Source: CAYQJV01 sp964417925 (GTDB lineage Bacteria > Hydrothermota > Tepidihabitantia > B3-TA06 > CAYQJV01). From it: a stretch of 21,643 nt of DNA. The notes under the pieces are model-generated. The model worked only from the letters and a program-made list of their open reading frames with translations. It was not told the DNA's origin and did not search any database. The stretch's first letter is position 1, and every line of letters starts with the position of its first letter. Made by a program: the position numbers and the translations under genes. Positions 15,384 through 21,643 of this stretch are shown piece by piece. The stretch spans positions 1-21,643 of the forward strand of contig CAYQJV010000028.1 of the NCBI GenBank assembly GCA_964417925.1. Reading direction: 5' to 3'.

Positions 15384-15620
15384 CTTATTTCTTCACTCTG
15401 ATTTTCTATTTCTAACAACAGATACTTTTTAATTTTTTGACTTTAAAAAAGGTATAATAATAGGTAAGATTAAACCATCCTTCATGCGTCAACCTATTTA
15501 AGAACATAGAAAATTCTTTAAAGTTCAAATTTTTTGAAAAATATCGCATAGGTATATTATTGAAACTTGTTCGGTGACTTGTGGGGTAATCTCAGCGAAT
15601 GGATGAGGCAGTATAAGGGT
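15384..15620 (-). pseudogene. Decayed gene end, copy B, interrupted by an 87-nt segment
   Basis: A second copy of the gene end found at 13676-13938. Bases 15384-15440 are identical to 13683-13739 (57 nt). Bases 15528 to about 15615 match 13730 onward with about six differences, all transitions. On the minus strand it reads TLILPHPFAEITPQVTEQV and then stops at TGA where the extra segment begins. Upstream homology ends near 15620. The rest of the gap to 15836 shows no gene, RNA or clear regulatory signal on either strand; it is simply very AT-rich. Confidence 0.6.
15441..15527. repeat. 87-nt insertion-like segment flanked by 10-nt direct repeats
   Basis: AATTTTTTGA occurs at 15431-15440 and again at 15528-15537, and copy A has a single AATTTTTTGA with nothing between. 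The ends of the segment carry an imperfect inverted repeat (TTGACTTTAAA at 15437-15447 against TTTAAAGTTCAA at 15517-15528). Either a tiny element inserted into copy B, duplicating its target, or copy A lost the segment by recombination between the direct repeats. The broken reading frame in copy B favours insertion. Confidence 0.45.
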
Positions 15621-15836
15621 AAAAGTATTATTTTTTATGTTATTCTTATGCCCTTATCCTCGTAGTTTGATCTTTATTGTTTTTTCCAAATTTAAATTCA
15701 TTCAATTTTTTACTATTTCGCAAAAGTGAAATTTTTGGGGGGTGTGGTGGGTTATGTTTTTGATTCCGTGTTAAAAAGCTTTTTATTTTTTATTTCAGAG
15801 ACTGAGTTCTTTATGTTTTCTCTTAAGTGTGATTTG

Positions 15837-16124
15837 TCAGGTAACTTTTTTCTTTTTATGGAAGAGTTTTATCTTTTTTCTTTTTGCTAATTCTATTGCA
15901 GGCTGTGTGAAACCGCTTTTACTTACGACTTCTTTAATACCTTTTTTAATTAACTTTTCAAGTTCCGGTTTGGTTATTTTTCTGCTATCCCAATTTTTCA
16001 CTTCTCCTTTCTTTTTTCCTCTTGTATAATCAGGTTGACCGGGACCTCCCAGATGTTTACCTCTGTGTTGTTTTGCTTTTTGTCTTTCATATCTTTTAGC
16101 TCTTTGAACTTTTTTACTTTTCAT
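15837..16124 (-). CDS. Small PD-(D/E)XK-type nuclease domain protein (predicted)
   Basis: A very basic 95-aa protein. Residues 31-43 read PDYTRGKKKGEVK, fitting the PD-x(n)-ExK metal-binding pattern of restriction-endonuclease-fold enzymes (D32, E41, K43). It continues with TKPELEKLIKKGIKEVVSKSGFT (about 51-73) and AIELAKRKKIKLF, which would form the core helix, strand and helix of that fold. The first 26 residues are Lys/Arg-rich. AAGGAGGT (16137-16130 on the minus strand) lies 5 nt before the ATG, so this is a real gene start rather than a fragment. The domain resembles the REase-fold tips of polymorphic toxins and small Mrr-like nucleases; that link is from memory of family patterns and untested. 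It is downstream of the DUF3800 gene on the same strand. Confidence 0.6.
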   Translation of the reverse strand: MKSKKVQRAKRYERQKAKQHRGKHLGGPGQPDYTRGKKKGEVKNWDSRKITKPELEKLIKKGIKEVVSKSGFTQPAIELAKRKKIKLFHKKKKVT

Positions 16125-16267
16125 ATTTTACCTCCTTGTTTTTTAAGTTAATGCACTATTTTTAAGTTCAATCAATACAAAAGCTCCGCTAATATTTCTT
16201 TTTATATGCATAATCTTGTATATACTTATGCTCTTATGTCCGGGTCTGACTCTTATTGGTTGGGTAT
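16125..16267 (-). other. Leader region before the small nuclease gene
   Basis: This 143-nt gap between the DUF3800 stop and the small nuclease gene contains the strong ribosome binding site of the latter (16130-16137). I see no convincing promoter or terminator, so whether the nuclease is transcribed with DUF3800 or separately is open. Confidence 0.4.
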
Positions 16268-17149
16268 TTAAAGAGGAAGTTTAAGTTGAGTGTCATCGTC
16301 CAAAGCAAAAGAGAGATTAGAATAAGGTTTTCCATCTTCGTCTGGGAATGCCCAGATGCTAAACTTCCTGTGGAACTTATATTCCTGCTCCCATGGTAGT
16401 TTTTGAGTATCTCTGTGCCACCGCACAATTACCCTTCCCAATTCTCTTTTAGTTCTACGATTTGATTTGCCGATCAAAGCTGACTGTGTAGCACCAAGGA
16501 TGAGATCACAAAACTGAAGTAAATCATTGTTTACTGAATCCTCTAATTTAAGTTCAACAGTAACAATGGGATAATCTTTACCCTCGGATTGACTCAGGAA
16601 ACTATCAAGTGCTGCCCGATATGGAATATAATCTTCAAAATTGTCAATCATTTCTTTATCCGGTGTTGTTCGCCTGTCCTTAGCATCAGATATGAAATTA
16701 ATGTACACTTTTTCATATTTTTGAGGCTCAAGAAACCACTTGATACCTGCTTTTAAAGCCATCGCAGTGAATCTATTGTAGGCGTGATAATCTTTACTGA
16801 ATCGCTTATACTCATACGCTGGACTGTATCTATCAACTGCAAGAGCCGTAAAGAAAGTCGTATCGCATAGTCCATTTTCATATGCTTTAAGCCAAAATCG
16901 GGCTACTCTTGCTTTAGCTCCCCATCTTCCGCCAAAACCATTTGGCAACTCAGAAAAATGTATTTCTCCCCAGTAATTTTCCTTTTCTCGCCAATATCTC
17001 AAATCTTTCAAAACATTGTTTTTATCGGAATCTTTGACAAATAATAACCCTATTAAAAGCCACCTTTTGTTGGGAATACTCTCGTCATGAAAAACAAAAT
17101 AATTTGCTTTCTTAATAACAGGGTTTCCCCATAAATCCATGTGGTTCAT
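16268..17149 (-). CDS. DUF3800-family protein
   Basis: 293 aa with the DUF3800 pattern: an N-terminal strand FVFHDES (18-24, acidic D22/E23), an IHFSEL segment (63-68), an internal FISDAKDRR (152-160) and the C-terminal QFCDLILGA motif (212-220). The spaced acidic residues resemble an RNase H-like nuclease arrangement, but catalysis has not been established for the family. DUF3800 proteins are frequent in defence islands and mobile DNA. AAGGAG ends 4-5 nt before the ATG at 17149, and this site is itself encoded by the last codons (IEGEK) of the small gene upstream, whose expected stop TGA overlaps the ATG. That links the two genes as a translational pair. Confidence 0.8.
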   Translation of the reverse strand: MNHMDLWGNPVIKKANYFVFHDESIPNKRWLLIGLLFVKDSDKNNVLKDLRYWREKENYWGEIHFSELPNGFGGRWGAKARVARFWLKAYENGLCDTTFFTALAVDRYSPAYEYKRFSKDYHAYNRFTAMALKAGIKWFLEPQKYEKVYINFISDAKDRRTTPDKEMIDNFEDYIPYRAALDSFLSQSEGKDYPIVTVELKLEDSVNNDLLQFCDLILGATQSALIGKSNRRTKRELGRVIVRWHRDTQKLPWEQEYKFHRKFSIWAFPDEDGKPYSNLSFALDDDTQLKLPL

Positions 17150-17404
17150 TTTTCTCCTTCAATTACCTTAACCACTCATGGGATTTGATTTTTTCAATCC
17201 ATTTCTTGACTTCTCCATCATTGTGAAGCGCTTCGTATATTGTCTCTATTGTCTCCATATTCTTTTTTTCTCAAGTTCTTTTAATTTTTTTTCTTCCTCA
17301 TCTGTTAGATCACCCTCAAGCTGCTTTTTCCAGTAAAGTTCAGCCCAGCGGTCGTAGTTCGGGGGGATGTTATCTAACGCATATCTGACGCCCCTCTGAC
17401 GCAT
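17146..17404 (-). pseudogene. Frameshifted paralogue of the 84-aa small protein
   Basis: Read from the ATG at 17404 (5 nt after AAGGAG; ATG at 17407 is alternative) the frame gives MRQRGVRYALDNIPPNYDRW and then AELYWKKQLEGDLTDEEEKK before reaching a stop. The matching remainder (NMETIETIYEALHNDGEVKK, WIEKIKSHEW) is in the next frame after an A7 run (17263-17269). A second 1-nt loss near 17172 puts the final VKVIEGEK back in another frame. Compared with the intact 84-aa protein at 21055-21309, about 60 residues align, including a 27-nt identical DNA stretch (17328-17354 = 21236-21262). It may be a pseudogene, hold base-call errors in homopolymers, or use -1 slippage on the A7 run, since one slip would restore nearly the whole protein. 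Confidence 0.65.
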
Positions 17405-17451
17405 CATTTCTCCTTCAGAATATAGTAAACAGATTTACCCTCATCTTTCAT
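17404..17451 (-). CDS. 15-codon mini-ORF linking the 561-aa gene to the small gene
   Basis: MKDEGKSVYYILKEK, starting in an ATGA overlap with the stop of the 561-aa gene and ending in a TGA that overlaps the ATGATG of the next frame. Its codons for KE supply the AAGGAG ribosome binding site of that frame. It may be a coupling device or the remains of a longer gene; whether the peptide itself matters is unknown. Confidence 0.35.
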   Translation of the reverse strand: MKDEGKSVYYILKEK

Positions 17452-19133
17452 TTTAATAACTCCTTTAATTCATTCAGAAGAGTAAATGTTTCTTCTAAAG
17501 ACTCTGTATCAGGAATAAGTTCATCAATTTTTTTCAATATTTCCTTTTTTAAGTCTCTATTCAGATATTTGGATAAATTACATTTTTTACATAATTCAAC
17601 AAACCACTTCAAATTATCACTAAACTCCGGTTGCTCTTCTATTTCTTTAAGAAGATTGTTCAGTAATATTTTTCTGAATAAGTCATTTTTTCTCTGTTTT
17701 AATACCTCACAATTCTCAAAAATTTCTCCACAGTATTTTATGAGTATGGTCAGATTTTTATCTGAGTTTGATAGAAGTTTATCCAGCATGTTCTCTTCAA
17801 AAATTTTTTGAACTCCATTTTCTAATCCTTTTTTAAATCCTAAAAATTGCCCTTTTTCAAATTCTTCTTCTGCTTCAAATAATTCTTCAATCACTTCTTC
17901 CAAAGCCTCTCTTAACCCTCTTTCAATGTATTTTTCATATTTTTCTGCCAAATATCTAACAATTTGTGAAGTGTAAAAGGATGATGAAATTAATTTTTTC
18001 CATTTTTCTTTGTCTAATTTACTTAATTCTTTATACAGCCATTCAGCCAATTCAGGAGTATCTAAATTGTTTTCAAACACCCAATAGGCAAAATGTCTGT
18101 GATGTGAATTTTGGGGGTTATATGTAGTTTTTTTCAGGATTTTAGAGAAACTTTCTTTATCTGATAAATTCTTTTCCATATATTCTTTAAAAATTTCTTT
18201 ATCCAGAATTTCATTCAAAAATTTATTAAACTCAATTATATAAGGCGAAAATTTTTTAATAGCATTTTCTTTGTCTTCTTCAAATTCATATTTAATTAGT
18301 TCTTTAAAAATCTGTCCTTCTTCTTCAGTATTATTATATAAATTCCAAAAGAGTTCATCATAAATCTTTGGTAATTCATCGGTAATTTTCTTCATAGAAA
18401 TTAAGACATTTTTGTCTTGCCAGTAAGGTTGTGTTTTGTAATTTTTATAATTATTTATTCCTTGCTGAGCTCTGGTTCTAAAAGGTTCGTTTCCAAAATT
18501 TAAATTGCCTTTATTTGCTTCAGGTATTATCATGAAAAGTAAGAAACATAAAGCTATAATTTCTGTAATGTTTTGTGTTATTGCTTCCTGAAAATAGAAA
18601 AATATTCTTCCCGAAGTTATCAGGTTTCTTAAATTTTCCTTCATTTTTTCTTTTTCATTCTCTTTGGCATTTGTATAAATAAGAAATAAGATATATAGAG
18701 CAGGTATTATTAATTCTCTATTGAATTGAATATTCATGTTAGGAGGTGGTTTTCGGATTAGGATAGTAAATTTAAAATTTTGAATATTAAATACAATATT
18801 ATTAAATATTTGAAGTATTGTATCATCAAATAATCCATAAAATATTATTCCTTTCAAAAAATAATAATCATCCATAGAAAGTTTTTTGAGATTGACCTTT
18901 TCCAAAATTTTATTTAAGACTTTGTTATTAAATGTTGAATTTAAAAAATAATCTATAAATTTTAATTTCTCACTATTTTTAGAGAGAAGTGCAATAGCTT
19001 CATGGTAAGAATTTAAATCCCAACTTTTAGTGTTGAATTTTCCTTTTATAAATTCTTTACCCTTAATCTCTTCAAGCGTCTTAATAATTTCTAAGTATCC
19101 ATCAATAAATTTTTCAACTGGTTGATTACTCAT
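17448..19133 (-). CDS. Uncharacterised helical partner of the KAP NTPase
   Basis: 561 aa, not recognised. Composition is rich in Lys, Glu, Asn, Ile and Leu, and predicted mostly helical. Two hydrophobic stretches (LIIPALYILFLIY, 141-153, and ITEIIALCFLLFMII, 189-203) could be membrane segments or buried helices. A highly charged amphipathic block at about 400-440 (ALEEVIEELFEAEEEFEKGQ) suggests a coiled coil. There is no visible nuclease or NTP-binding motif. The ATG overlaps the end of the KAP gene by 8 nt, with a purine-rich AAGGGGG site upstream, so the two products are probably made in similar amounts and act together. The DNA is more AT-rich than the left half of the window, consistent with transfer. 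Confidence 0.7.
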   Translation of the reverse strand: MSNQPVEKFIDGYLEIIKTLEEIKGKEFIKGKFNTKSWDLNSYHEAIALLSKNSEKLKFIDYFLNSTFNNKVLNKILEKVNLKKLSMDDYYFLKGIIFYGLFDDTILQIFNNIVFNIQNFKFTILIRKPPPNMNIQFNRELIIPALYILFLIYTNAKENEKEKMKENLRNLITSGRIFFYFQEAITQNITEIIALCFLLFMIIPEANKGNLNFGNEPFRTRAQQGINNYKNYKTQPYWQDKNVLISMKKITDELPKIYDELFWNLYNNTEEEGQIFKELIKYEFEEDKENAIKKFSPYIIEFNKFLNEILDKEIFKEYMEKNLSDKESFSKILKKTTYNPQNSHHRHFAYWVFENNLDTPELAEWLYKELSKLDKEKWKKLISSSFYTSQIVRYLAEKYEKYIERGLREALEEVIEELFEAEEEFEKGQFLGFKKGLENGVQKIFEENMLDKLLSNSDKNLTILIKYCGEIFENCEVLKQRKNDLFRKILLNNLLKEIEEQPEFSDNLKWFVELCKKCNLSKYLNRDLKKEILKKIDELIPDTESLEETFTLLNELKELLK

Positions 19134-21015
19134 CTTTTTCCCCCTTTACCTTTTCTGGAAGATTGGAATTTATGTCTTTCAAGATTTCAAGTATTTTATC
19201 TATCATTTCTTCATCTTCTCCAAATTTTCTTATTAAAATAGAAATTCCTTCCCCTGCATTTTTATCTAATCCTTTTAAATTTTTGACTTTTTTGAAGTGA
19301 TTATAAGTTATCCTAAGAAGTCTATCATTATTCTTAAATAACTTTGCACTGTAACCTATTAAATAAGGTTTAAATTTAATCCATTCCGAGATATTATCAT
19401 TTATAACCTTTTCAATTGCTTCCTCAAATCCTTTTTTAGAAATGTTTTCATCAATAAAACTTTCATCACAATTTAAAATTGCATTTTCAATTTCCCTTTC
19501 ATAAAGTATGGATAAAACTTCTTCCTGTTCCACTTTATAAAATAGAGAAAGTAACTTCATTTCCCAGTTTTCTGGTAAATAGGGGAGTAATTTTCGTTTG
19601 TATTCAAATTTTTCATTTTTTATCTTATTGGGTAAATTATTAAAATCATATTTATAACAAAAGTCCCTCAGAAAGACAAAGAGTGCGTGAATCTCAGGTT
19701 CAATATCCATCCTTGAAGAGTAAGAAATCAAAAAATTGTTAATGAAAAGTTTTATAAATCTCGGAGTAGGAGGTAATATGTCTTTTTCTTTCCTCTGAAA
19801 ATAAAGTAACTCAAAAATACTTCTTATTTTGTAGGTTGTATTATCATCAAAATAATTATGTGATGCTTCAGATAATTTCCTGTTAAAATATTGCTTCCAG
19901 TTTGATAGGATAATAGGTGGAATATTAAACTTTATTTGGAAAATCTTTTCTATAAAAGAATGAGCAAAATCTTTGTTGTGATTATCTCTATCAAATCTCC
20001 ATAAACGTTCTAACGAATTTTTATCAAAAGGTATAATATACCATACTTTTTCAAAAATTTCGTCTTTTTCTTCTTTGTCTTTAAATTGAATAAAGGGTTT
20101 TATTGTGGAAAGTAATCTAAGTGCTGTGGAAGGACTAACTCTATCAAGATTATCAATTACTACTATTAACTTTTTTTCTTCTTTTAAAGATTCTTTTAAT
20201 GTGCTTTTATATAAATCTTCAAATTCTAAAGAGCTGGGGTCTGGAGTTTCATACTTCCTTTCGGTTATTTGGCTGTCAATTTTTCGTTCAAAAAATATTG
20301 AGATTAAACTCTCATCTTTAAATTTTCCACGTTTTTGACATATCCATAAAATTATTATTTCAAATATAGGTGAAAGTAAAAACATACTTCCTATGATTAT
20401 TAGTCCTATTTTTAACCAAATTTCTGGTATCATGTCTGCCTTACCAAATAAAGCATTAAGACCTACGGAGAGAAGAAGCAATCCAATTGGTACAAGATAC
20501 AAAAGAAAAATAAAAAATTTTTTCCATTTTGATAATTTAGGCTTGGAGGTTATTTCTTCTGTTCTCATAATACCTTTTAAATTTTTGTATTTTTTGTTTA
20601 GGTTTTTATCTTCAATTTCTATTACATTGTCCTCTTCCTTGCCGTGTAACCACTTTTTAATTATTAAAAATTTTATAAGTTTTTCAATAAATCCTTTTCT
20701 TAAAGCTTCTCCTTCATGCTCCCAGGAATCAAATATAAAAATGCCTATTTTGTCGCCATAGAAATTTTTTATTTTATTTTTTAACATTTCAATAACTGAA
20801 GACTTACCAGAACCCCAAGAACCTATTAAGGCTATTGCCTTGCTTCCCACCTGAGAATTGATTATGTGTAAAATATTATCCGCTATTTTTTCATGGGTTC
20901 CAAATTCATCTTCAGTTACAGGAGAGTCATCTAAAAGTTTGATTCTGAAATTTTTCTTATTTTGAGTTTTTTCTTTCGTTTTTTTCTTCATTATTGACCT
21001 TTTTTTATCCTTCAT
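19126..21015 (-). CDS. KAP-family P-loop NTPase, membrane-associated
   Basis: 629 aa. Walker A is GSWGSGKSS (65-73), preceded by the KAP-type opening (DSPVTEDEFGTHEKIADNI) and followed by IFIFDSWEHEGEALRKGFIE, the typical segment after Walker A. Two adjacent membrane helices at about 167-190 and 198-226 are inserted between Walker A and B, as is usual for this family. Walker B is LIVVIDNLDRV (283-293), followed by a WYIIPFDKNSL strand. The C-terminal 250 residues are helical and unassigned. KAP NTPases, including phage-exclusion proteins such as PifA, are membrane-bound and often part of phage defence. The start at 21015 follows GGAGG by 6 nt, and this site lies inside a 17-codon mini-ORF. 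The gene overlaps its 561-aa partner. Confidence 0.88.
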   Translation of the reverse strand: MKDKKRSIMKKKTKEKTQNKKNFRIKLLDDSPVTEDEFGTHEKIADNILHIINSQVGSKAIALIGSWGSGKSSVIEMLKNKIKNFYGDKIGIFIFDSWEHEGEALRKGFIEKLIKFLIIKKWLHGKEEDNVIEIEDKNLNKKYKNLKGIMRTEEITSKPKLSKWKKFFIFLLYLVPIGLLLLSVGLNALFGKADMIPEIWLKIGLIIIGSMFLLSPIFEIIILWICQKRGKFKDESLISIFFERKIDSQITERKYETPDPSSLEFEDLYKSTLKESLKEEKKLIVVIDNLDRVSPSTALRLLSTIKPFIQFKDKEEKDEIFEKVWYIIPFDKNSLERLWRFDRDNHNKDFAHSFIEKIFQIKFNIPPIILSNWKQYFNRKLSEASHNYFDDNTTYKIRSIFELLYFQRKEKDILPPTPRFIKLFINNFLISYSSRMDIEPEIHALFVFLRDFCYKYDFNNLPNKIKNEKFEYKRKLLPYLPENWEMKLLSLFYKVEQEEVLSILYEREIENAILNCDESFIDENISKKGFEEAIEKVINDNISEWIKFKPYLIGYSAKLFKNNDRLLRITYNHFKKVKNLKGLDKNAGEGISILIRKFGEDEEMIDKILEILKDINSNLPEKVKGEKDE

Positions 21016-21058
21016 AGTTTTCCTCCGTATAATTCACAAACACTAATTTTAATTTCAT
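21005..21058 (-). CDS. 17-codon mini-ORF between the 84-aa gene and the KAP gene
   Basis: MKLKLVFVNYTEENYEG begins in an ATGA overlap with the stop of the 84-aa gene, with AAGGAG 4-5 nt upstream, and ends 11 nt inside the KAP gene. Its codons for TEE supply the GGAGG site of KAP. It occupies exactly the place that the DUF3800 start takes after the paralogous small gene, so it may be a DUF3800 stump as well as a coupling leader. Confidence 0.35.
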   Translation of the reverse strand: MKLKLVFVNYTEENYEG

Positions 21059-21309
21059 CTTTCTCCTTCTATCACCTTAACCCATTCATAGGATTTTATT
21101 TTTCGTATCCATTTTTCAATCTCTGAATCGCTTTTCATAGAGTTATAAACCTGCTCAATTATCCTCATATTATCCCTTTCCAGCTTCTCAAGCTCCTTTT
21201 CTTCTTTCTGTGTTAAACTTCCTTCCAGTTGCTTCTTCCAGTAAAGTTCAGCCCAGCGGTCGCAGTTTATGGGTTTTAAATGAGCTTTATTTTTTAATTT
21301 CTCTAACAT
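21055..21309 (-). CDS. Small charged helical protein, 84 aa, unidentified
   Basis: Not recognised. After a short variable N-terminus it reads DRWAELYWKKQLEGSLTQKE and then a charged helix; the C-terminal third is WIRKIKSYEWVKVIEGER. It is predicted all-helical and could be an adaptor or antitoxin-like partner; that is speculation. The ATG overlaps the end of the upstream 85-aa frame by 23 nt with no clear RBS. Its C-terminal codons for EGE encode the ribosome binding site for the next frame. A frameshifted paralogue precedes the DUF3800 gene (17146-17404), so this family travels with the island's genes. Confidence 0.65.
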   Translation of the reverse strand: MLEKLKNKAHLKPINCDRWAELYWKKQLEGSLTQKEEKELEKLERDNMRIIEQVYNSMKSDSEIEKWIRKIKSYEWVKVIEGER

Positions 21310-21643
21310 TTTTTAATGAGGATATAATCTCTCTGATAATTTCCAATTTTTTCCTATTTGTATTGCACAGTTGATTGTAAAACAATGAACATTCCTTAGG
21401 ATTAAGAACATCCCATGATTTTAAATAAGATAATATATCCACTGTAACGATACCAGGAGTTAAATTTGAGGAAGTCAGCAGTAACGGCTTTTCCAACAAA
21501 ATATATCCTCTTTCTTCTAATTTTTTATTGCATTCCATGAACAAATTTTGTTCTTTTAAGTCATTGCGTCTATCTATATATAAAGCGATTAAATTTTTAT
21601 CCCCTCTTCTACTTAGAGCTTTAGGTATATCTTTTAAATATAG
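21287..21643 (-). pseudogene. 3' end of a gene running off the window, frameshifted near 21602
   Basis: An open frame of 85 codons (TTG at 21544, stop at 21287) extends in frame further upstream (DKNLIALYIDRRNDLKEQN) to about 21600. There a run of four G (21601-21604) separates it from coding sequence in another frame, YLKDIPKALSRRG. The joined reading looks like one protein, so either the gene is broken by a 1-nt indel or the base call is wrong. The segment KPLLLTSSNLTPGIVTVDIL followed by SYLKSWD is loosely like the C-terminal motif region of DUF3800 proteins, but this is weak. The true start is outside the window. Confidence 0.45.

Noticed and set aside
15770..15790. TTAAAAAGCTTTTTA palindrome followed by T-rich DNA as a terminator
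   Set aside because: A loopless AT palindrome in extremely AT-rich DNA; stem stability would be poor.
17372..17402. Direct repeat of GCGTCAG (two copies 12 nt apart in reverse reading)
   Set aside because: Seven-base repeats inside a coding region; not enough to claim a binding site.
15837..21643. CRISPR array or retron-like non-coding RNA in the accessory block
   Set aside because: No regularly spaced repeats and no reverse-transcriptase motifs; gaps are too short for an array.
1..21643. tRNA or rRNA genes that could serve as island attachment sites
   Set aside because: No cloverleaf with a recognisable TTCRANNC arm or rRNA-like stretch was seen by eye.

Overview
The window is AT-rich bacterial DNA, probably from an anaerobic, possibly thermophilic, diderm bacterium of the WOR-3/FCB-like kind. 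The lineage is inferred; no rRNA or tRNA is present. The evidence is: a class III (oxygen-sensitive) ribonucleotide reductase; outer-membrane genes (TonB-dependent receptor, DUF4249 lipoprotein, LolA-like protein, beta-barrel, Lnt); K/E/I/R-rich proteins using mostly AGA/AGG and ATA codons; and strong AAGGAGG ribosome binding sites about 5 nt before many starts.

Region 1 (1-7124, + strand): the 3' part of nrdD overlaps nrdG. A consensus-like promoter then leads into a three-gene run of LolA-like periplasmic protein, outer-membrane beta-barrel and a large RND/MMPL exporter. This is probably a lipid or hydrophobic-substrate export module. Region 2 (7125-10548, + strand): a MarR regulator is coupled to a TonB-dependent receptor and a DUF4249 lipoprotein, a likely self-regulated uptake operon.

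Region 3 (10551-13679, - strand): purN, a Gfo/Idh/MocA-type protein and lnt form an operon. Its promoter sits so close to the purN ATG that the transcript should be leaderless. The Gfo/Idh gene has no ATG/GTG/TTG before its Rossmann motif and lacks several signature residues of its family.

Region 4 (13680-15836): an ORC/AAA_16-type ATPase, also with a promoter suited to a leaderless transcript, is flanked by two decayed copies of the same unidentified gene end. One copy carries an insertion-like 87-nt segment, and a 77-nt perfect-ended inverted repeat lies between the ATPase promoter and that copy. This is a rearranged accessory segment.

Region 5 (15837-21643, - strand): an even more AT-rich accessory block that looks like a defence island. 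In transcription order it holds a frameshifted gene end running off the window, an 84-aa protein, a 17-codon mini-ORF, a KAP-type membrane P-loop NTPase, a 561-aa helical partner, a 15-codon mini-ORF, a frameshifted paralogue of the 84-aa protein, a DUF3800 protein, and (after a gap with its own strong RBS) a 95-aa minimal PD-(D/E)XK nuclease. Most successive frames from the 85-aa end to DUF3800 overlap by a few bases. The KAP NTPase, the unrecognised partner and the small-protein/DUF3800 pair are the best candidate here for an undescribed system.
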